Positions 48,541 to 62,320 of a stretch of DNA of 64,000 nt are shown in pieces (the first letter of the stretch is position 1; every line of letters begins with the position of its first letter). The position numbers and the translations under genes were made by a program. This DNA comes from Brevipalpus yothersi (Eukaryota; Arthropoda; Arachnida; Trombidiformes; Tenuipalpidae): positions 1-64,000 of the forward strand of contig QZCP01000218.1 in the NCBI GenBank assembly GCA_003956705.1, written 5' to 3'. The notes under the pieces are model-generated. The model searched no databases, was not told where the DNA came from, and saw only the letters and a program-made list of their open reading frames with translations.

Positions 48541-51500
48541 AAAAAACGGAGGCAAATGAGGCTATTTTAATTATCTTGAGATGAGATCATCACGACCTAT
48601 CGATGGTTACAAGATGAGAAAAGCATTCAAGTTTGGGTGATAAATGGATGGAGATGAACGGAGATCATTTTGCTACCAGAATAGAGGAAGAGAGAGAGGG
48701 GGGAGAGTGAAAGTTGAAGAACATGCTAAGAAGAATTCCGAGGATTTTTCCTATTTGATTTTACCCTCAAAATATTTTAACCAGGAGCATACTCATTTTA
48801 CTCACACACATCATCGAGTTCTTATTTGACGCAAATACCTGTAAAAGTTGAAAAATTTCAAAAGCTTTAGCAACGTGTATACACATCAGTTGTTCCACGT
48901 GTTCCTGTTCCTTAGAAGATAAAAATCAATGTTCACCTATCTTCTTTTATCTAAAGCCTTTCTTTTTTTTGTTCCATCTTCCAAGTGATGGGCCCTCACA
49001 AAAGTGAAATAATGTTAAGATATTGTTTCAGATAATGATGACAGCAATACAGGCGCGAATGATTTGCTCTACCATTAAGCTGAAAGATGAAATTTTTCGC
49101 CTCTTCTTCTCTCTCTCTCTCTCTCTCTATCCAATGCCCAAAAGCTATTGGACCCATCGCTCAAACAATCCAAGGCACACAACTGAGCAGCCGAGCATAC
49201 TTTACCTATTCCCTTGATCTTGTCAGATTATTGCGGAAGAAGAATGGAAATATGATGAACATTGCCTCAAGATAAGGATGATATTAGGCCACATCAGGTC
49301 AATAGGGTCGAATCTTCAATCTTCCATCATCGGTTTTTTTACATAGAACTTTGTAAGAAGGGTTCTGATGTGTTAGACTAACATGTGAACAGTCTGATCT
49401 CTATTCATGAAAAATTTCAACATTCTGTCCAATAATAATAAAAGTATACTCGAGGTCGCATTGAAAATGATCAGCACAAGAGCAAAAGGTCATCAAAAGC
49501 ACCATGAACTACGAACCAGCCAATTTTGTCAAGAATATAGTAAACTTCAATTGCTCAAAATTCGAATCAAGAATAATGCCTATCTCTACAATAATGATAG
49601 CCCTACCTTTATTCAATCATCGGAAAAGTAGTGACATGATATGAAATATACATTATCACTTTTGTGGATCTTCTGCATTCCTTTTGGATGGCTGATTTCG
49701 GGGTTCCCGGTTGTTGTTGAGGATTGGTTTGAAGAGATAGAAAAGAAAAAGGAAATTATTTTGAAAAAAATATGTGCTGATATTGTTGGCCACTCTTGAT
49801 TATGTGTAATTTTTTCTCCTCAAGATTGAGCAATTTGAGTGAGTAAGTAGATCCATGAATTGTAATGCTTCATGTATACAAAGTGTTCACCAATTATCGA
49901 GATAAATACACCAAGCTAGCAAGAAGAAGATGAAAATGAAGAAGAGTAAAAACAAGAAGCCAAAGAAGAAGAAAAAGAATCTTTTAAATGAATGCAAGTA
50001 AAGTGAACAAGTCTCCAAGGCAAATGAGCTGAGAGAGTCCAGCATTCCGTAGTGGAAGGAAAATATTCTGGCCGCAAGAATACTTTCACCTTCTTCTTTT
50101 TCTCGCTTGTATGGCATATTTTTGGAGAGAGAGAGAGAAAGAAAGAGAAACGATTACAGGGGAACCCAAAATAATAATGATAAGCTTCCATTCATACATG
50201 GTAACTTGATGGTAGTGGCTGGACTGTTGTGGTGGATCAAATTCACCTCAAACCACGGGAAGCCTTAACCAGCTAATTGGACATCATTTTGTGGCCACAA
50301 AAGAATCTGATTGTGATGCTAATTCATGCAAATGTACAGTAAAAGAGAGAAAGAGAGAGAGAGAGAAAAAGAGAATACGTATATTGAGAAACAGAATCAA
50401 CCGGACGAGTATGGTGGTAGTAGTAGTAATGTTGAGTATTGAAGGATTATAGGCGAAAAGAACGGAAAAATAGTGGACATTTACAATGGATGGAGAGAGA
50501 GAGAGAGGAAAAAGAAGAATGAATGAAAAGGCGATGAAGCTTGATGGAGAACACAGCGGGAATTCAAATGCTTCTTCTTCCTTTTTCTCTGACATTGCCT
50601 GGTGATTATGGTGGCCATCATCATCATGCTTTCCATCATCATGTGATACCAATTGAAAATCATCATCAACAACAAATTCTGTCCACAATGGCCATAGACC
50701 ATGGTGGACTATTGAATTGGTTGGCCTAGAAAAGATCTCTTTTATTGACACCCACATATATATATACACATTGAACGTTTTGAGCCTCAACAAATATCAT
50801 GATTTTAAAACGTGATGTTTACAGTTGTAATTGATTCAATAGGAGATTTATAATTCAAGTGGCCTCATGGGATGAATAAGCCCGTATATCAATTGCACAC
50901 ATGATGATTTCAAGTTCAACAGATGAATATGATTCGACATGACACGAGTTGCAATTTGTCTAGGATTCAAGAAAAAAAAAGAGAGAAAAAAATGAAGCTA
51001 TTTTGAAACCAGAATACCAATCTAGTGAGTGGCATAGGTTTCTTGTCTCAAAGATACAGATAAAAACTGATAATTCATAATAAGAGAAACTCGGAAACCT
51101 TTTGAAAAATCAAAAATACTGAATCTCAGAATCTGGAAGTTATCACGTTGTAAGTTCCTAGCTCTGCTCAACGTTTGGCCAAAAAAAAGAATATATCATC
51201 ATGAATACCTGCCATATAGATGATTCTCTTCTTCTCGTATGCTCTATCAACAATTTAACAAGACAATAGAGTCCATTCTTTTCCGTCCACCGAAGAGCAT
51301 CCCATCAATGTGTATTGCTTTAAAAGTGGCCCCGAGCATGAATTGAAAGAGAGAGAGAAAGGCCTTTTTTGTTGAGTTGAAGCTGTCAAATTTTGAAAGT
51401 AAAAAGGATCACAAAGCGGAAAAATAGTGATGAAAACCGCAAGATATATTTGTATTATCGAAACAAAGATTCTTTTCTCTTTCTTTCTCTCTCTCTCTTT

Positions 51501-52534
51501 TTTGGGGCCAAAATTATTACCAGTTGAAAAGGGCCAATATATGCTTGAGTTATTCTTTGATTTCTTATGATGACAGCCTTAGTAGTAGTGGTAGCTGTAA
51601 GGGTAAGCCAAAGATAATTTGGCACGTTCCCTTGTGTATGGTAGTTAAAAATATATGAATCATGTGTTTATCAGAGAATTTTAGAATTTGTAAGATTCAT
51701 TTCGAAATATCACACACACCCATCAATCATGAAGATACTTGGACATATTACGCGAAAAAATATCTCAAATACACTCATTCAGAAAGTTTCACAACAAAGT
51801 TGTTACAAAATTCATTTCTTACGAAACTTAATTTTTTGGGCTTCAAATGTGTGTGTTTACATCATCATGGCGGAAAGCGAAAAAATTATCCACCGAATAA
51901 TTATGATGATTATTCGCGTGCGGAATGTATCCTCCAGTGTATAGCGAGAATTGTGTTTTTGTCTTCATTTTGCTGGTTGCAGATACAATTTTTTTCTTCT
52001 TCAAGATTCTTGATAGCTTAGTTAGTTGTACTTATAAAATATGAATTGTTCATGATGGAGAGTGGCAAAACAATCCACCACTAAAGTAACTTGGAACTTT
52101 GAACCATTCAAGTTTATGTTTGTCAAAGAAAAATTTCGTTCATCTTTAAATGAACCAATATCAGTCTTAATGGAATGGCAACACACAATGTACATCTTCA
52201 TACACACAATGTTAATTGAATCAGCCATCAATCTAAAGCTATCAAGCGCTTGTTCAACGTTCATTTAAGACAAAGAACTTTCTCAGTGAAAATGGATGTA
52301 AGATAGATAGATAGATGGAAGAGGGAGAGAGAGAAAAGTCGATTGATGATGATACAAAAACGTTGCTTAAGGTAAATTTTAGACTCAAAAAAGAAGCCGA
52401 TTTCATCAGCTGTATACAGCATCTCTCTCTGGAAGGTTATTTTCTCTTTTTCTTCTTTCCATCATGAAAATAACATGCCGCTGATTCAGATCGTGATCTG
52501 AGTTACATAGATTTGATCTGATTTTTTAACTCAA

Positions 52535-52538
<4 letters not shown>

Positions 52539-52600
<62 letters not shown>
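52539..52600. repeat. (CT)n microsatellite
   Basis: CT run of about 62 bp, 1.3 kb downstream of the Sp stop codon. Confidence 0.95.
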
Positions 52601-52603
<3 letters not shown>

Positions 52604-53907
52604 AGTTTATGAGATTAATTTTAATTTTCTTATTTTTTCACAATCTTTGAGAAACGTTTTAACTGTCAAAAAGTTTAATTGGAATGAGTCTAGATGAATT
52701 TTGGATTACATGTATTCCGGGTTACAAACATTGCAAACGTTGGGTAACGAAATGCTGGAAGACATACTATTCAATTGCATACAGCAAATGGTTACCTGAA
52801 TATGCTTAATTCAGCATTCCTCTAGTCTAATGTCTTGCTTAACTCGATCTTGATTATGTTATAATTCACTTTCATTCGGCATTAAAATAAGGTATTAAGT
52901 GTGTTGTTGTTGTTTTTTTGTTCAGAACTTATTTAACATTTTTATTCGAGAGAAATCGAATTGAAATCAATGATGAATTAAAGAGAGACAAAGAGAAAGA
53001 TTCAATCTTAAGGGTGAACATGATGGTGAGAATATATATATATTTTCATTTTTTATCAATGAAAATGATGATGATAAGGGGAAAGAGACAAGAAAAAGAG
53101 GGAGAGAGACAAAAAGATAGGCCCAACATTAATGGGCAAAATGAATTAATGAATTAATGATCTCAAGTGATCTTAAATTGTTTAAGACAAATGATTTGTT
53201 TTCAATTATTTGTGTTAAAATTAACTAAAAGCAGTTATCGAGTTGTGATGATGATCGTAGCGGATACTGTAAATTGAAAAAGAGAGAGAGAGAGAAAGTG
53301 AAAGAGAAAAAAAGATAGAAAAAAGAGACATGAGAAAAAAAGAATATACATATATATATTTACACACAAAGTGATTTATGCAAATTTTTGATATTAGCAT
53401 GAAACTATCAATGAAAAATATCATAATTTTCGTAGAGGCATCGAAAATTTTTCATAACTGATTGATGTAAAGAAGAGAGTTACGATTAAAATCACTATCC
53501 ATCAGCATCTTCATGAAAATTCGAAGCTCATTTCATCATATGTTTTATGATGCACCTAAAGAGAGTCTGATTAATTAGTTATCTCTCTCGCTCTTATCCA
53601 TTCTTTCCCTCAATGTGGGCGGTGTAGTTATGCTGATGCGATGAGCTGTGGGTGGTGAAATGGATACTTGAAGTGTTGATTGGGTGTATAGATCTGCATT
53701 CGAGATCCTTAGATTGAACACTATGATTCTGACATCATGCTGATGGAAAATGTATACACATATGGACATGAATTTTGGGAAAAAGGTGGAAAATATTCCT
53801 GATCGATGCTCCTTGTGAAAATTAAAATGATCTTTCATTGATGAGGAGAGAGAGAAAGAGTAACTTTCCAACATCTTTCTCTCTCTTCCAACTTAATTCC
53901 CTTTTCT

Positions 53908-55710
53908 CTAACATAAAACAAGAGGAGATGGAGTAAGATAAGAAGCTGGATAAACATACTTATTATCTAATCCATGGGAATTTAATTGTGACTCATGAGC
54001 TCCTCCTCCTGTACCAAGTGGCGATTGATTAATTGATCCACCCACACCGATCACTCCCAGAGGATGATTTTGTGTTCCTCCCAGATTGGGACTGTGTACA
54101 CTGCCCGGTCGTCCACCGCCGGTTGTGGCATTATTATTATTATTCGAATTGTTCGAATTATTCGAATTATTATTGTTATTATTATTATTATTATTATTAT
54201 TCGTATTGGCCGGTGAATTAATTGATGGCTCACATTGACTGTTCTCCGAATCACTGCAACTACCACTGCCAGATGATTTTTTTTCACCATTACCATTGTG
54301 TGTTTTCATATGCTTATTCAAATGATCGGATCTCATGAAACGCTTTTGGCATATATTACACGCGAAACGCTTCTCTCCAGTATGTGTTCGCAAGTGTCGC
54401 TGTAATTCATCCGATCGAGTGAAACGTTTACCACAAAACAGCCAATTGCACACAAATGGCCGTTCACCAGTATGCCAACGAAGATGGGCCTTCAAATGGG
54501 ACGTTTTACCGTACACCTTACCACAACCGGGTATATGGCAATTGTGCACTTGCTTCTTATTACGATTGAGTCCTATTGGTCCGGCAGCTTCCGCTTGCTG
54601 ACAATTGGGACAATCACATGTGGCACGTCCCGTATAACGACGCTGGGATCGTGGTGATGGCACTTGTGATAGGGCTGATTGTGCGGCCACCGATGAGCTG
54701 CCAAAAGCACTGACCGCACTTGGTGGCGGTGGTAACATGGCCGCGGCTGCCGCTGTTTTGTATGGATCCTGTAGTAGAGCTGCGGCAGCATGTTGACCAG
54801 AGGACAGTAGATGGGTGGCCGATGTGGGTGTTGGTACGGCAAGTGATGAACTGAGACCATAATCGGCCGGTGAATGACTCGGATGATGATGGTGATAGCC
54901 GGCCGATTGTATACCAGTGGAATGAAGTCCACCAGTTGCTCCGGACATTTCGTGTATCCACGATGCACCACCGGCCGATGGATGGACTTCCCAGTGGCAT
55001 GGTGATGAGTATAAATTAACTTCTGATTTAATTGATGCATGATGATGACCACTTGTGGCCACATTGAAAGGCCAATCGTACGGATGACCATTGACACCTA
55101 CACGTGAATACATTGAACTTAATGCCGATGGATCACCGTGATGATGTGCAGCGGCAGCCATTTTGTTCAGAAAACCTTGTCCACTATCGATACCATGTGG
55201 ATTTGATTGATGTCCACTGGACACTACCGTTGTACACGGATAGAATAGTGATGTGTCCGTTGGATATTGTCCACTGGTCAGTCCACCACCCACACACGAT
55301 GCTGGTGATGATGAGGTGGACACAAGAGATCGATTACCATAGCCAGATAAACTGGTGGACACTGATAATGATGATGAATTGTTCACACTTCGAACACTGT
55401 TGTTGACTGTGTTCACACTGTTACTGTTGGCATTTGAATTATTTGAATTATTTGAACATGAATTGGTGGTCATACTTCCGGATCCATTGGCACCGGTATG
55501 ATTGGGTGAAGACACTAAATTATTGTTTGCATTCGATTGTCCACCACTATTGGTACCATTTGGACTGCCACCATTTGATGTGTTACTCTTTTTCCATGGA
55601 TGAAAACCTTTACCAACCGCAGCATCAGCCAATGGTGGAGGTGTTTTGCTGGCTAATTTATTGCATTGAGCAGTAAGCATTTCTAATGGATTAGCCAATC
55701 GTGAATGATT
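53908..55710 (-). CDS. Sp8: Sp6-9 family zinc-finger transcription factor (Sp8/Sp9-like), main coding exon
   Basis: Open for 600 codons from an acceptor (TTTCTTTCCCAG at 55711) to TAG. It begins with the Sp box, NPLEMLTAQCNK..., then GKGFHPWKKS as in Sp8/Sp9. A segment RVGVNGHPYDWPF resembles the Sp8 middle region. The buttonhead box CDCPNC is at about residue 365. Three C2H2 fingers at about 391-471 carry the Sp-type contacts (KTSHLKAHLRWH, RSDELQRHLRTH, RSDHLNKHMKTH) that bind GC boxes. A poly-Asn tract (about 500-525), His runs and Ala runs are arthropod-style low complexity. In arthropods the Sp6-9 gene acts in limb outgrowth and head patterning. The exon starts in phase 0 without ATG, so a short 5' coding exon lies upstream. 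An internal Met at residue 11 (55678-55680) could start a short form. Confidence 0.93.
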   Translation of the reverse strand, partial: NHSRLANPLEMLTAQCNKLASKTPPPLADAAVGKGFHPWKKSNTSNGGSPNGTNSGGQSNANNNLVSSPNHTGANGSGSMTTNSCSNNSNNSNANSNSVNTVNNSVRSVNNSSSLSVSTSLSGYGNRSLVSTSSSPASCVGGGLTSGQYPTDTSLFYPCTTVVSSGHQSNPHGIDSGQGFLNKMAAAAHHHGDPSALSSMYSRVGVNGHPYDWPFNVATSGHHHASIKSEVNLYSSPCHWEVHPSAGGASWIHEMSGATGGLHSTGIQSAGYHHHHPSHSPADYGLSSSLAVPTPTSATHLLSSGQHAAAALLQDPYKTAAAAAMLPPPPSAVSAFGSSSVAAQSALSQVPSPRSQRRYTGRATCDCPNCQQAEAAGPIGLNRNKKQVHNCHIPGCGKVYGKTSHLKAHLRWHTGERPFVCNWLFCGKRFTRSDELQRHLRTHTGEKRFACNICQKRFMRSDHLNKHMKTHNGNGEKKSSGSGSCSDSENSQCEPSINSPANTNNNNNNNNNNNNSNNSNNSNNNNNATTGGGRPGSVHSPNLGGTQNHPLGVIGVGGSINQSPLGTGGGAHESQLNSHGLDNKYVYPASYLTPSPLVLC

Positions 55711-56742
55711 CTGGGAAAGAAAAAACTACATCAAATAAGTTTGGTGTATTCATTTTGGGGATTGATGTGTATAGGTGTGGGAAGAGAGATGCTGCAAAAT
55801 GAATGAATGATTCAAATTTCGAGAATAATAGGAATTGGATTAACGAAGGCTACTTGTTACATGGAGAAATATCACCGAAAAAATGATCGTGATCTGAGGA
55901 CTACATTAGAGATATGATCTTGTGAGCATTCTACTAGCCAGTTACATGAGACTGTGTGAAGATTTAATGTAATCATGAACCGAAAATCCTATAAGATGAG
56001 ATCTTGAATTCTCATCTTTTCTCATACTGATTACCTTTGGTTGAAGGGTTACTGAATTAACTTAGTTACTTTGAGAAGAGGGAGAAAAATCACCCTTTTT
56101 AGAGAGGAATGAGAGAAACAAGAGAGTTTCAAATTTTTTCACTAAAATCTGGTGATTAAGATGGTTATCTTGACCATATATTAATTTAAATCACATCTAC
56201 ATGAATATCAACTTCAGAGAACCTAATCTTAAAATTCATCTCATAAAATGTTCCTAAATGAAACTTTCATGTGAGCAATTAAAATTTGAAGTTATATATA
56301 CTGTGAAAAGATAATATCAGTCAGCCTTCCTCTGTACATTGACTGACTTCACTATCATGTTCAAAAGACATCAGAAGATGCGATCATAGCAACAAAGTCA
56401 AGATCAAAGATGATGAATGCTAACACTTTCAGCCCTCAAAGCATGAACTAGAAAGCCCAAAATTTGCTAACGACCCATTCACAAAGTTTGATCCCTTCGA
56501 GACACATCAAACACTACAGAAACACATCTCACATGGGATCCTTTCGGCTCCTCAATAGGCCCCTGATTACAGTCAACATTAGCTTTGGGACATAATTTTT
56601 GGGTTGAAAATATGTTTATGACAATAAATGATACATCCTCATGACAATATCAATGGTACCATTTTGAGTGTTCTCAATGGATTGTGTATGGAAATGAGTG
56701 CATATGTTTATGATAGAAAGCCGTATCAATAGATACGGTTAA

Positions 56743-56750
<8 letters not shown>

Positions 56751-56787
<37 letters not shown>
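56751..56787. repeat. (GA)n microsatellite
   Basis: GA run of about 37 bp, 13 bp to the right of a small perfect hairpin (56721-56738). Confidence 0.9.
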
Positions 56788-56790
<3 letters not shown>

Positions 56791-59700
56791 TATTCTGGGG
56801 CAGACAATATCTTCGACACACTCATAAACACACGTTCATACAATTAGAGTATGCCGATCAGGGCAGCGTGTTATTCATGATCACATCCAGTGCCTGGAGG
56901 TGATTGTGATTTTGAATGGTCCATCGATTTTCATTGATGATTTCCCCACCAAACAACTGGGCATCCATCAATGGGATAGAATTCAAGAATACTTCATGTA
57001 AGTGTGTATGGTGAGCAAAGGGGCTCAAAAAGTATCTCCACTAGTTGGTATGTATGTGTGTGGTTAACAATTGACACTTTTGATATGCGAGCAGCATATC
57101 TAAATGTCATGTCGTCCCAACACGATTACAACACAAATATTTTCTAGAATTGTGGAATATGATGATGAGAAAAAATCTGAGAGACTAATACTCTTTTCCT
57201 TTCTCTTTCCTCCACGTAAACGCGTGTTGTTGCGTTCCCGTGGAACATTAATTCAATCTATATTTGCATCCAATTTTTGATGCATACATAAAAGTGGCTG
57301 GTTCCACATCAAGCTATGGTAAAGCTGGATTATTTCGGTGGTGAATCAAGGGAAACTGTATAACCATTCACTCATCACGCAATGATACATCAGCAAGGGA
57401 AAAGCAAATTGCAAGCAAATGAGAGCACAAATTATGCTGGAACTTTTTCTCTCTCTCTCTCTCTTCAGCATTCTTTTCCGATTTTATCATCTCTCTCTTT
57501 CTCTTCTCTCTTCTCTTCTCTTTGGCCGATGGTTTGTGTGTTAACCAGCATCAGGCAGCGTTTATATTCCATCAGGATGATGGAAAAATGATGAGAGAGA
57601 GGGCCGTTTTTCAGATGTGTGTAGTGTGCCCTGTCGCTTAGGGTTTTTGCCACACCTAGAGAGCCCATGGGTGGAATAGGTGGATTAAAAGTTGGAACAG
57701 AGAGAGAGAGAGAGAGAGCGAAACATTATCAAAAGCATCATGTATACACATAGACACTATCAACAGGAGAAAGAAGAGAAGAAAAAGTTTCAAGCGTACA
57801 TACATATACACACATGTATGCACCATGGAGCAATGTAAAGTATTTATGATCTGTCATCATGCAAGGGAAGGTAAAAGAATGAAGAAAAATACAAGAAGAT
57901 AGCCTCTGAGAGAGAGAGAGAGGAAGAGAGGCTCAATGATGATACCCTCAAGCATGAGGATCGTCTCCTAACATTTACTAACATTGGTAAACCGTGATAA
58001 TATGCTTCTTATTCTATTCACTTTTGATGTTTCTCTCTCTCACTTACTATTTGCTTGGTTGAAGAGTAGTTTTTACTTTTTTTCAATTGAACATGACTAC
58101 CACTTCTTTCACTCACTACTTGAATATAATTTTGAGGTATAAAAGTATCATTAACATTGGTGTATACACACACACACACTCAGTGGCCTGTGGGAAAGAT
58201 CAGTGTTTTTCGGCTACCTTACACACTGCCGGTTACTTGGATGCTTTGAGGCTATTATCGTTATTTTGGCTAATCAAGAGAGAAAGAGAAAATCTTCCGA
58301 CTGAAACATAAATTAGAAACAAATTTTCTCTTTTTTGGAATTCACTTTTTTTCTTGTATCAAAAATTATTATCATCCAATTAATCGCTTTCTCTCTCTCT
58401 CCTTCTCTTGCAAACTCATCTTTATCATCATCTTGATATCGGAAAAAGATGTGAATCCAAACTTTGGTTACCTAATGATAATTTCAAGAAATTGATGATA
58501 ATCAGCCATCAAAACAAGAAGGGTTGCAAAAAGAGGCTTTCAGGTAACCACAATAAGATTTGCTAGCTAACAAATGTAAGTGTGATGATAATTTTTTCTC
58601 ACTAATCAACTGAACAACTGTATTTACACCACTTGATGGGGTCCACTTGAAATGATTTTGTGAATGTGCTTGTACAATATGCTTCTGTACAATTTTCAAC
58701 CATGTCGACAAGCACTTTTAGTTTCGCTTTTCAATGTTCATACACACACACACACACGATTATTCACAAGCACTTTCAACAACTATTATCACAAATACTT
58801 TGAGGTGAAGTGAGAGAGTATCAAAACACACTTTTACCGTGAAGAGGCATACTTAACTTTCTATTGAGTATCTTTCCGCTAAACACTTCATCTCAAATTC
58901 AATATCGATATTAGTAGAGTAAAGTAAAGTAAAAAAGACTCAGTTTGTAACTGAATCATTCAACTTTATCAATGGACAAAACTTTTCACTCTCCCTCACT
59001 TTTATACACGTATATGTTTCACTTATCAATATGAGCCTATCGTGTTTGGTTACGCTTGGTGAAAAAGAATTGCCAAAAGTTAAGGAACCACAGCAAATAT
59101 ACATGTATCGGCCTGTGTGTGTCTGTATACACAAGCATATCTGGTGAAAGCAATTCTCCATAGTCTAAATTCAACGTGAAGCGAAAAGAGTCCCAAGAAT
59201 GAATCGTTTGGCCTGTGTGTGTACATGTGGGCCCAAAACGGCGAATAAAGCTGCCGATCATTTTAAAAGCAGCCCCCAACACGCACTCATACACAGCCAC
59301 AATCGTCCCATAGAGAGATCAGATCGGAACGGAACTCGAATTCTTTCTCGGTTCCTCTTCCACACTAGTACCAAGAGTTCAGGCCACTTTTTTTTCGCTC
59401 TCTCTATGACAAAGCGTACATGTATGGTATGGACACGCGTTTAATTTGGCCATTTATTACTCGTGGTTAACTTTCCCCTCTCTCTCTCTCTTTCTCTCTC
59501 ACCCTCGATCTTCTGTTCATGTACACACACACACATTGAATATATGTATGTATATGTATATATCTGACTGTGTATGTGTATATTGGCCACATTATTCTGA
59601 ATGACACTGAACAATGAGCGAAGAGAGGCTTCTCTAAGAGAGATTCTCTCTCGCTCGCGTTTACAGCCCAAAACATATGCTCTTTGGGCCGGAAAAATCA

Positions 59701-60410
59701 GCCTGAAGCTGCTTCATCATGTGGTCAGAAAGAAAGGAAAGAACATTGAAAGAGAGAGAGAGAAATCGAAAAGGCTCAGCAGGATACATTGCAAACAATT
59801 TGAATTGCCAAAAATGTTCGACTTTTTCACTTTTGATCACTCAGATTTGTCCATATTTTTGGCACTTAACCACCCTGATAACTGGGGAAAGAATTCTGTG
59901 GTTTTTTTCACACTAGACCTGGTGGCATAAACTATGAGCGGAAAGCTGAGTGAGGATTATCACACACAGAGATTGCTGCTAGGAGGAAGGAGAAAAGTGT
60001 TTGGGCAACCTATCATGTTGGGAATATCAAAATGATCAAAATGAGCTATCCTAATATTCACTGAGTAAGCCTTCCAATGATCAGATGAAAGATGAAGAAG
60101 ATTGATATAAGAGGAAAAAGAAATGGCTCCGATGAGAAGTGAAATAATCAAGTTCTATCTCATTTTTTTCCCCTACGAGCCTCACGTCGATTTGCCCATG
60201 ATGATTTGAAGCTATAAATTATCGTATCATTCTTGACATTAGATTGTTGATTGAGAAGCTGAGAGAAAACGATTGAGGAGAAAAAAAGCGAGCATATGAA
60301 CGTCAATTCCCTTTTTTTCACTCTCTTACTATCTATCTCGACAAACGTTTGAATCAGATCATTGAAGCCTGAAGAAAATTGAAATCGAAACTGAAATCGA
60401 AATAATTTTT

Positions 60411-60446
<36 letters not shown>

Positions 60447-61629
60447 AAACTTGGATAGATTTAAGAGGGAGCAAAAATTCATTTCAAAATGAAGGGAGGA
60501 TAGAAAAAAAATTATTACTTTCCAAAGGCCAGCACTTTATGATTTTGAACTTATCCAGGCTCACTTGGCTATATGAAATGAGAAACCTAACTGGTTAACT
60601 TTTTCTTTCTTGCTTCTCTTTCTTAACTATCTTTTGCTCTCTCTCTCTCTCTCTCTCTCATTCAACATGCTCACTGGTTAACTTTTGTATCCTGACAATT
60701 GTAACTCCACCTAATTATATATGCGAAGTATAACTTCTAATGACAAGCAGCAGTTACTCAGTTCGGGTGCTTGTCAAAATGGATAGAAAAGAAGACAAGA
60801 AGACAGGAAGAGAGAGAGAAAGAAAGCAAATCAGAAGCAAAATAGTCGAGTAAGAACCAGGAGGAACTGAAGAGGGAGAGAGAGAGAGAGATACAATTTT
60901 ATCAATTGAAAAAGTATCACTTATTATGGGCCAAAAGTTTGTGTCAGTTTTGAATGGTCAACCTGAACCGGACGATAGGAAGGATAACAAGGAGGAGGAC
61001 AAAAACATATGCAAAGACAAAGAATTCAACTATATCTATTCTGTTACACCACAATAGATTATACGCAATCTTCTGCAATTATAATACACTGTATAATATA
61101 ATGTACTTTGTGGTCGAATTGCAAGAATACTTCGCTCAAGGCAATCCAGGAATACAAATACTATTCAATCTGCAGAAACTAATGTGACTCAAATCAATCA
61201 TCATCGGAAGTGGAGGCCTAGAAGCATTTAAGAATACCTGATTGACCAAATTTTGGTAATAAAATTGATGGAATACGGAGATACACCTCACTTGTAGGCG
61301 AATTGCTCGATAGACGGGAGGGAGAGAAAACACAGAATACTGAATATCGTCGGGGCAAAAATTTGACAAAATGTTTGCATCACAACGGAGCCAATATTGG
61401 GAGAATGAATAGTCGAAAACTTGGAATAGCTGAAGAATAGAGAGATTGAAGAAGTAGTAGAAGAAAGAAAGAAGGAAAAAGAGAGACGGAATGAAAAGAG
61501 ATTCAATCGGACTTCAACAAACTTCATGAACTCAATCGATTCATACTTACAGGGGAGGTACGAGCATCTCCTCCTCTTCCTGGGTAGACTTGCCTCAGTG
61601 ATGAGGAAGAGAAGAAAAGAGGGAAGACG

Positions 61630-61906
61630 AAGAGAGAGAGAGAGAGAGAGAGAAGACAATATATTTACGAGTAACAATAATAATCTTCACCCTCCTATGC
61701 ATGTGTGTGTGTGTATATAGATTTCGATTATCGATGCTAGTCACTCCCCCTTCATGCTCTATTCTGATATATATTCTGGAAAAGGAAGAAGAATGGCAAA
61801 AAGAGAGCGCAAGAACTGGGAAGGAGCTCCAGTGAAATGTGAATACAATAAATGTAACCAATGCTGTAAGATAGTGAATACTGTGGATTTGAATTATGAT
61901 AGCAAA

Positions 61907-61962
<56 letters not shown>
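61630..61962. repeat. Inverted (GA)n / (CT)n pair
   Basis: A GA run (61630-61653) and a CT run (61913-61962) in opposite orientation, about 260 bp apart, upstream of the Sp exon. Confidence 0.85.
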
Positions 61963-61964
<2 letters not shown>

Positions 61965-62269
61965 TCCCTTGGTCTCAACTATACTGTGTATTGCACATAG
62001 ATTCATGTAGTCAGTAACACACAAGGCAGTTTTAAGGATTATCTGAACTGAATCCGCGCGAGCTGTGTTCACGCGAGCCGATCGACACTGGAAGAGAGAG
62101 AGAGAAAAAGAAAGAGAATAGGCCAAACACATCAGGCCAAACTGGCCTGTCTAATAGAATAAAAGAGATTTTAGCGGTTAGTTTAAACTGGCCTCGAACA
62201 TCGCTCTCTATGCCATGAGTTAGTGAAAGCATGAAAAGTGAGCAACAGTGACAATGAATGAGCAATCGT

Positions 62270-62274
<5 letters not shown>

Positions 62275-62315
<41 letters not shown>
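62275..62315. repeat. (GA)n microsatellite
   Basis: GA run of about 41 bp. Confidence 0.9.

Positions 62316-62320
<5 letters not shown>

Larger units (their letters stand above)
24531..53907. other. 29-kb gene-poor region flanking the Sp gene
   Basis: No conserved protein gene was recognised on either strand. The sequence is AT-rich, full of GA/CT arrays of 25-75 bp plus shorter CA and GAT runs. Reading frames of 60-170 codons are mostly Ser-Leu or Arg-Glu translations of these arrays. The position, downstream of a developmental transcription factor, suggests a cis-regulatory domain. Small genes with micro-exons cannot be excluded, since the LSGP cluster shows that such exons occur in this genome. 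Confidence 0.6.

Noticed and set aside
54033..55676. Plus and alternative minus frames inside the Sp exon
   Set aside because: Shadows of the zinc-finger gene caused by its His, Ser and Asn codon runs.
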